The notes below the pieces were generated by a model. It saw only the letters and a list, made by a program, of their open reading frames with translations, did not search any database and was not told where the DNA came from. Source: JAPUDS01 sp964536265 (lineage in GTDB: Bacteria > Patescibacteriota > Saccharimonadia > Saccharimonadales > Saccharimonadaceae). Taken from it: a stretch of DNA of 64,000 nucleotides. Below are positions 59,421 through 64,000 of the stretch, one piece after another. The first letter of the stretch is position 1, and the number at the start of each line of letters is the position of its first letter. The position numbers and the translations under genes are program-made. The DNA lies in NCBI GenBank assembly GCA_964536265.1, contig CAZHVV010000003.1, forward strand, positions 1 through 64,000, in the 5' to 3' direction.

Positions 59421-60965
59421 TTAGGCCCTCATGACGTATAACGTACCGTATAGTGGCGTTGTTACATCCGCAAAGTCATCGACAACCTGCACAGTATTTG
59501 TAATGCCTAATGTTGTGCGTGCCGCAGTCGCATCCGCTGCGGTCAACACCGCCCTACCCGTTACCGAACTGTCACTTATATCCGTCGCAACATGTGTATG
59601 GGCTGAAGCTGCTTTGCCGTCAAGCGTTGTTTGGAGATTTGTCGTGTCAGCAATAGTATGGCTATGCACAGCGGCGGCATATGAGCCAGCAACCTGTTTC
59701 CCATCAAGCGCTGTTTGAAGTCCAGTTACATCTGAAATGGTGTGGCCATGCACAGCGGCGGCATATGAACCAGCGGCTTGTTTGCCATCGAGGGCTGTTT
59801 GGAGGCCGGTTGTATCTGAGATAGCGTGAGCATGAGTAGTCGCCGCTTTACCGTCAAGCGTGGTCTGAAGATTTGTGACGGTTGAGATTGCCTGTACACC
59901 GGTATGGTTGGTGCGATCAAGCAAGGTAACATCGCTACTATTTGCAGTTGCACCGGTTGCAATACTATTCAGTTTGGTTTTATCGGCGGCTGACATCACG
60001 CCAGCATCGGTTACCGTTGCACTCGCAACAATTGCATCATTGCCAGTACTACTGACAACTGTTACGTCAGTGCTAGTGGTCGTTACACTTAGGTCGGTCA
60101 CACCAGCACCTGGCGTAGCCGCTACTGTAGTAGTACCTGCGTTATCGTCATATGTAAGCGTCACATTTGTGCCAGCGACTAAACTTGTGCCTATAATATC
60201 TTGAGTTGCCTCAGTAAAGTCAGTGATATCGGTTGCAATATGGCCATGCACAGCGGCGGCATATGAACCAGCTGCTTGTTTGCCATCGAGGGCTGTTTGG
60301 AGGCCGGTTGTATCTGAGATAGCGTGGCCATGAACAGCTGCTGCATAGGAGCCGGCTGCCTGTTTGCCATCGAGTGTCGTTTGAAGGTTGGTGACATCGG
60401 CTATTGCGTGAGCGTGTGAGGTATTGGCTTTGCCACTAAGGCTGGTGTCTACTTCTGTCTTCGTATAGGTTGTGGATTGGTTTGCTTTGCTATCAAGTGT
60501 CGTTTGGAGATTTGTCGTGTCAGCAATAGCATGGCCATGCACAGCTGCGGCGTATGACCCGGCAGCTTGTTTGCCATCGAGGGCTGTTTGGAGGCCAGTT
60601 GTATCTGAGATAGCGTGAGTATGTGAGGTATTGGCTTTGCCAGCGAGACCAGGAACGGTTGGAGATGCAGCAGTACCGCCAAGGTCACCTGTGAGCTGAA
60701 CGATACCTTTGGTTGAAGAGGTGGCATCGGCAACGGTGCCTCCACTACCAGCATTAAGTTTTGCTTGAACTGTACTATCCAGTTTAGCTTCTGTGATAGA
60801 TGCGTCGGTAACGGCAGCACTATCTACCGCCCCAGGAGCAAGTGATGCAGAGGTTATAATACTATCCTTAAGAGTACCATCGGCATTATGAACCGCCGAG
60901 AGGTAGTCGTTGAGGATCTGTCCCCAAGTGCCCGAGTCTGATCCCGGTTGTGGTAATCGCGGCAT
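59421..60965 (-). CDS. Tail-fibre-like repeat protein B
   Basis: About 514 residues from ATG 60965, beginning MPRLPQPGSDSGTWGQ, nearly the same start as fibre A. After a DxSITEAKLD segment and the ATSSTKGIVQLTGDLGGT module, it is built of ~30-residue repeats of the form HAISDTTGLQTALDGKQ AAGSYAAAVHG. These resemble phage tail fibres and baseplate trimers (intertwined beta-strands). A central VTDLSVTTTSTDVTVV region separates two repeat blocks. The C-terminus is short (LYGTLYVMRA). No signal peptide. SD GGAAGGG precedes the ATG. Confidence 0.78.
   Translation of the reverse strand: MPRLPQPGSDSGTWGQILNDYLSAVHNADGTLKDSIITSASLAPGAVDSAAVTDASITEAKLDSTVQAKLNAGSGGTVADATSSTKGIVQLTGDLGGTAASPTVPGLAGKANTSHTHAISDTTGLQTALDGKQAAGSYAAAVHGHAIADTTNLQTTLDSKANQSTTYTKTEVDTSLSGKANTSHAHAIADVTNLQTTLDGKQAAGSYAAAVHGHAISDTTGLQTALDGKQAAGSYAAAVHGHIATDITDFTEATQDIIGTSLVAGTNVTLTYDDNAGTTTVAATPGAGVTDLSVTTTSTDVTVVSSTGNDAIVASATVTDAGVMSAADKTKLNSIATGATANSSDVTLLDRTNHTGVQAISTVTNLQTTLDGKAATTHAHAISDTTGLQTALDGKQAAGSYAAAVHGHTISDVTGLQTALDGKQVAGSYAAAVHSHTIADTTNLQTTLDGKAASAHTHVATDISDSSVTGRAVLTAADATAARTTLGITNTVQVVDDFADVTTPLYGTLYVMRA
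60543..60737. repeat. 195-bp direct repeat, copy in fibre B
   Basis: Identical base for base to 61893-62087, spanning the GGT..SPTVPGLAGKANTSH module and one ALDGKQ repeat. Confidence 0.95.
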
Positions 60966-60981
60966 AGTATAACCCTTCCCT

Positions 60982-61458
60982 TTACGTAAAGTTGAGGCCA
61001 ACGAGCGAGCCGAACCAAGTCGTACCGCCGTCGAGCGTTTCGAACACTAGGATATCAACCGCGTTTGCAGCTGTAGAAAGTGCCGGTGCACCGCCTGACC
61101 ACTTAACACTGGCTGGCCACGTAACAACTCTGCCCCCAGTCGCATCTTGTTTTAAATAGAGTGAGAACGAACAGGCTTTACCACTGGTCGCTCCGCTGAG
61201 CACGAAAGTCGTTGTGCCTGTTAGTGTCATATTAAAAACATTAGCATTTGCAAGATTAAGTGTTGTCGTCCCAGTAGCATTGGCGGTTGAGACTGTCTCA
61301 AGACCACCACTGGTCGCCATCGCAACCATCCCAATCGGGTTCGAATTATTCCATTTGCTTGTTGTGCTATTGAATTTCAGCAAATCACCACTGGATTGGC
61401 CCGACATGAAAACGTCTGTTGCGCTAGATATCGTACTTCCTGTTCCGCTAAATGGCAT
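60982..61458 (-). CDS. Small tail-like beta protein between the two fibres
   Basis: 158 residues. It begins MPFSGTGSTISSATDVFMSG, with a stretch (TLNLANANVFNMTLTGTTTFVL, read as a beta-strand ladder) and KACSFSLYLKQDATGGRVVTWPASVKWSGG. This pattern is common at the C-terminus of phage tail or head-decoration proteins, where it forms a receptor- or trimer-contacting domain. It lies 14 bp after fibre A and 16 bp before fibre B. SD AAAAGGA. No signal peptide. Role in the appendage unknown. Confidence 0.7.
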   Translation of the reverse strand: MPFSGTGSTISSATDVFMSGQSSGDLLKFNSTTSKWNNSNPIGMVAMATSGGLETVSTANATGTTTLNLANANVFNMTLTGTTTFVLSGATSGKACSFSLYLKQDATGGRVVTWPASVKWSGGAPALSTAANAVDILVFETLDGGTTWFGSLVGLNFT

Positions 61459-61472
61459 ACTTTATGTCCTTT

Positions 61473-62963
61473 TTATCGATACCAGTTGATTCCATCACTC
61501 CAATAATCGCGACTATCGTATTGGTTATTGAGTGTATCCGTACCAACGGCTACAGCATCGATGTATGAGCCACCTGGCGCTGCAACCTGCAATCCATTAC
61601 CAGCTGCACTCAGCCGCTTGACTCTGACGAGACCGTTCGCAACTGGTGAAGGTAGAGTAATCGTTATACCAGTGCTCGTCGTGTCAACAAGCATACAGTC
61701 ATTGTTCGCTGCAGTCGCTGAAGCAGTATTGATAGAGCGGAAGGTAAACGTATATCCTCCCCCGCCCCCACCTGCAGGTGTTGCCCATGTACCATCACCG
61801 CGTAGGTAGGTGGTGCCATTTGCCGTACCTGAACCAAGCCGGGCAGTCGCTACTGTGCCAGACGTGATATCTGCAGCAGCGTGAGTATGAGTAGCTGCGG
61901 CGTATGACCCGGCAGCTTGTTTGCCATCGAGGGCTGTTTGGAGGCCAGTTGTATCTGAGATAGCGTGAGTATGTGAGGTATTGGCTTTGCCAGCGAGACC
62001 AGGAACGGTTGGAGATGCAGCAGTACCGCCAAGGTCACCTGTGAGCTGAACGATACCTTTGGTTGAAGAGGTGGCATCGGCAACGGTAGTAGTTGGTAGT
62101 TGAGCAGTAGGTACTTTACCTGTGCCGTCAAGTGTAGCCACACCATTTACAGCACCCTTCTGGGATGCATCAAGCTTCGCACTCAAGCTTGTAGACAGGC
62201 CAGTGACACTTGCTTGAGGCAAAGAGCCACCCATATTCGCAAGGTTGAAGTTAGCTTCACTTACATCAAGTGCTATGCGGTCATTCGCAACATCGTTCGT
62301 AACCGTCACTTTAGTTGAGGCGGCCCCTATACTGCGTAGCTCGAAATTAACGCCAGTTTTCTGTTTGTAAACTCCAACGCCAGTACCAATGTTGCTCGCT
62401 GTGTTTGCTTCGCCACCGCCACCAGCCGCAGGTGCCGTAATCCACTCGAAGCCCGTACCGTTGTAGCTAAGGAGTTCGCCTGTTGCAGGAGCATCAGAAT
62501 TGAGCTGAGCAGGAATAAGACTACCGTTTGGCACTGTACCGGATGCATTGAGTTTTGCTTGCGCAGCAGCGTCAAGTTTTATTTCTGTAATCGAACCGTC
62601 AACTATCTTTGTTGTCGTAACTGCGTTGTCGGCAAGCTTCGTATCAGTTACAGCAGAGCCAGCAAGCGCAGTCGTATCGACAGCACCCGCAACAAGTTGT
62701 GCATTTGGGATAGTACCCGACAAATCACCACCAAGCGCACCACTGACTGTATTGAGCTTTGCCTGCGCGGACGCATCAAGCTTCGCTTCGGATATACTGC
62801 CATCCGATACAATTGACGCGTCAACCGCACCAGGCGCAAGCACGCTTGTCGTGACAATATTATCTTTCAGTGAACCATCAGTCTTGTGTGATTGGGTAAG
62901 GAAGTCATTGAGGATTTGCCCCCAAGTGCCCGAGTCTGATCCTGGTTGTGGTAATCGCGGCAT
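61473..62963 (-). CDS. Tail-fibre-like repeat protein A
   Basis: 496 residues, first gene of the operon, with strong SD GAGGAGGAG. Same N-terminus as fibre B (MPRLPQPGSDSGTWGQ). It carries four DGSI(T/S)E(A/I)KLD(A)xxQAKLN units in its first 160 residues, a glycine-rich hinge (PAAGGGGEANTASNIG), the STKGIVQLTGDLGG module and one ALDGKQ repeat. The C-terminal domain (~400-496) contains GDGTWATPAGGGGGGYTFTFRS and NDCMLVDTTSTGITITLPSP, the kind of knob found at the end of phage fibres. No signal peptide. Confidence 0.78.
   Translation of the reverse strand: MPRLPQPGSDSGTWGQILNDFLTQSHKTDGSLKDNIVTTSVLAPGAVDASIVSDGSISEAKLDASAQAKLNTVSGALGGDLSGTIPNAQLVAGAVDTTALAGSAVTDTKLADNAVTTTKIVDGSITEIKLDAAAQAKLNASGTVPNGSLIPAQLNSDAPATGELLSYNGTGFEWITAPAAGGGGEANTASNIGTGVGVYKQKTGVNFELRSIGAASTKVTVTNDVANDRIALDVSEANFNLANMGGSLPQASVTGLSTSLSAKLDASQKGAVNGVATLDGTGKVPTAQLPTTTVADATSSTKGIVQLTGDLGGTAASPTVPGLAGKANTSHTHAISDTTGLQTALDGKQAAGSYAAATHTHAAADITSGTVATARLGSGTANGTTYLRGDGTWATPAGGGGGGYTFTFRSINTASATAANNDCMLVDTTSTGITITLPSPVANGLVRVKRLSAAGNGLQVAAPGGSYIDAVAVGTDTLNNQYDSRDYWSDGINWYR
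61893..62087. repeat. 195-bp direct repeat, copy in fibre A
   Basis: Perfect identity with 60543-60737. Flanking sequence diverges at once on both sides, so the identity reflects recent conversion or duplication. Confidence 0.95.
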
Positions 62964-63049
62964 TAGTATTCTCCTCCTCTTATAATTCTATGTTAGATCT
63001 CTTATAACGTATATCGGATTTATATAAAATCGGTGAAAAACGAAATTCA

Positions 63050-63262
63050 TCATGAATTTGTTGCTCGGCCACCATAGGTGCTGGCGCCATAACCCTGGTT
63101 ACTGCTTTTTGATGTATCACTTAATTTCCCCAAATTACCGAAAGACTGCAATAAGAAGCCACCACCTGCAACAAATAGGGCCATTGTTGCAACGTGTTGC
63201 AAGAACTCCTTACGGTTCATTTCCTTTTGTAGAAGTGTGTTGAGTGCTGCTGGTGTCTTCAT
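63050..63262 (-). CDS. Small Tat-signal-like protein with GYGASxYGGR tail
   Basis: 70 residues from ATG 63262 (or 56 from ATG 63220). NRKEFLQ followed by a hydrophobic helix (VATMALFVAGGGFLLQSF) resembles a twin-arginine signal, with one Arg replaced by Lys pairing. The remaining ~20 residues are polar and end GYGASTYGGRATNS. It may therefore be a Tat substrate or a membrane-anchored Gly/Tyr-rich peptide. It lies between tatC and the fibre operon on the same strand, which supports the Tat link. No named family. Confidence 0.65.
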   Translation of the reverse strand: MKTPAALNTLLQKEMNRKEFLQHVATMALFVAGGGFLLQSFGNLGKLSDTSKSSNQGYGASTYGGRATNS

Positions 63263-63350
63263 TTTTTTGTACTCTTTTTTTGGGTTTTTAATAGGTATAC
63301 AGTTAGATTGTATCCAAGCCGGAATTAAAAAGCAATAGCTTTTTACAATT

Positions 63351-64000
63351 TTATGACATTATGATGAAACCATCGAGCGAACGCGACATCGATAACTGAG
63401 GTGTGACGGACCGTGCTGACTGACGACGTGGCGCGACCGGCTGCTTCGGTCGATACGAAATAGAACGTTCCGGGTACCGTATGTGGCGCTGCGCTACAAG
63501 CATACCGTCAACACTTCGAGGTTGCTGTGATATTACAGCAACAGGTAGTTGAGGCGCAACTTCTCGCAAGACAGGTATTGGGCGCGTACCTATCGCAGGT
63601 GCTGCCTGCTCTACGACAACTCGCGATTGTATGACACCATGTTTCTTACGACGATGCCTTACCCACAGAAGCACGATGCCAATTTGGTACATAACTACCA
63701 TTGGTGAGGCGAGCAGCGCTTGATTGAGTGCATCGGGCGTTGGTGAGATAAGAGCAGCAATAATGAATGAGCCTATCAGGATATGCCCCTGGTATCCCAT
63801 CAACTTCTTTGGAGGCAATGGCGTAGCGGCATCGGCAATCATCATCACAAGCGGTATCTGGAACAATAGCGCACCTGCAAGCATGTACGTCATAATGAAC
63901 GCAAAGTATGAGTCAATCGTCAGCATTGGGTTGATATGGTACAGGTCAAAGCCAGTCAAGAAATACAGTGCGGCTGGCAAACTAACGACATACGCGAAGG
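63351..64000 (-). CDS. tatC: Sec-independent translocase TatC, C-terminal part
   Basis: The frame is open to the right window edge; the first helices are outside. Visible are TIDSYFAFIMTYMLAGALLFQIPLVMMI, the QGHILIGSFIIAALISPTPDALNQALLASPMVVMYQIGIVL segment and the end of the last helix, named by their ends; these match helices 3-6 of TatC, including the conserved Pro-rich SPTPD loop. Beyond the normal end (~RHRRKKHG) there is a ~100-residue cytoplasmic extension rich in Arg, Pro, Gln, Val and Ser that TatC normally lacks. TatA is not in view. Confidence 0.88.
   Translation of the reverse strand, partial: FAYVVSLPAALYFLTGFDLYHINPMLTIDSYFAFIMTYMLAGALLFQIPLVMMIADAATPLPPKKLMGYQGHILIGSFIIAALISPTPDALNQALLASPMVVMYQIGIVLLWVRHRRKKHGVIQSRVVVEQAAPAIGTRPIPVLREVAPQLPVAVISQQPRSVDGMLVAQRHIRYPERSISYRPKQPVAPRRQSARSVTPQLSMSRSLDGFIIMS

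Noticed and set aside
59421..62963. Regular ~90-bp DNA repeats that could suggest a CRISPR array
   Set aside because: The repeats are in frame, differ by codon and encode ~30-residue fibre repeats. There are no constant short repeats with unique spacers and no cas genes.
57170..62963. Prophage
   Set aside because: Only fibre-like genes are present. No capsid, portal, terminase, tape-measure, lysis or integrase gene is within reach, and housekeeping genes flank the operon directly.

Overview
The window looks like a scaffold from a Patescibacteria (CPR) genome, most probably a Candidatus Saccharibacteria (TM7) relative. The evidence is gene content, and the assignment is inference. The genes are tightly packed, with many 1-4 bp stop/start overlaps. 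There is a Gram-positive style envelope: MurT/GatD, two sortases, a sorting-signal surface protein and a class A PBP. A complete type IV pilus core sits beside ComEC, RecA and RuvABC. No biosynthetic operon is visible. TGA is used as a stop throughout, so this is not an SR1/Gracilibacteria-type recoded genome. Two runs of exactly ten N (7311-7320 and 18143-18152) are scaffold gaps, as expected of a draft or metagenome assembly. Both can be closed by reasoning from the proteins they interrupt.

Layout. 0-6.4 kb: two prepilin-like genes (the second carries a seven-repeat RCC1 propeller), glyA, an HTH-MurA fusion, a sortase, tRNA-His, tRNA-Arg and several hairpins. 6.4-10.2 kb: a P1B-type ATPase split by an assembly artefact, tRNA-Gly followed by a rearranged cassette of tRNA T-arm fragments, and an arsR-thioredoxin-arsP operon. 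10.3-23.3 kb: a membrane-anchored Clp ATPase, murT-gatD, an OpgC-like protein, peroxiredoxin, two tRNA-Pro genes, RNase Y, a sortase beside its likely substrate, and tsaB/tsaE. 23.4-32.4 kb: pilB-pilC-pilA, pilMNO-like genes, a PRC-barrel protein, recX-recA and a minor prepilin. 32.4-43.9 kb: PH-domain protein, ruvB, SDR, ruvA, PBP1A, ruvC, a lamin-tail-like surface protein, yebC, comEC and tRNA-Lys. 43.9-49.3 kb: a cluster of five ATP-grasp ligases and a retropepsin-like protease, all on the minus strand directly downstream of dnaJ. 49.3-57.2 kb: hrcA, grpE, dnaK and dnaJ with four CIRCE operators, interrupted by genes for predicted carbohydrate-active or unknown proteins. 57.2-64 kb: a four-gene operon of phage-tail-fibre-like proteins ending in a glycerophosphodiesterase-domain protein, then a small Tat-signal-like protein and the 3' part of tatC.

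How the parts fit. Pilus, ComEC, RecA, RecX and RuvABC form a plausible DNA uptake and recombination set. MurA, MurT/GatD, PBP1A and the sortases build and decorate the wall. The fibre, GDPD, GH71-like and RCC1-prepilin proteins look like equipment for contact with other cells. The least explained part is the ATP-grasp cluster, whose ligase mixture (RimK type plus CphA/GshF type) with a protease but no visible precursor suggests an undescribed peptide-tagging or polymer pathway. One of its members carries a single in-frame TAA.

A second window-wide signal is regulatory. About twenty genes have a -10 hexamer (TATAAT, TATACT and similar) ending only 6-9 nt before the ATG, which implies leaderless transcripts. 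This moves several start codons. Genes with clear Shine-Dalgarno sequences are mainly operon-internal or likely highly expressed (pilA, recA, glyA, rny, the fibre operon).
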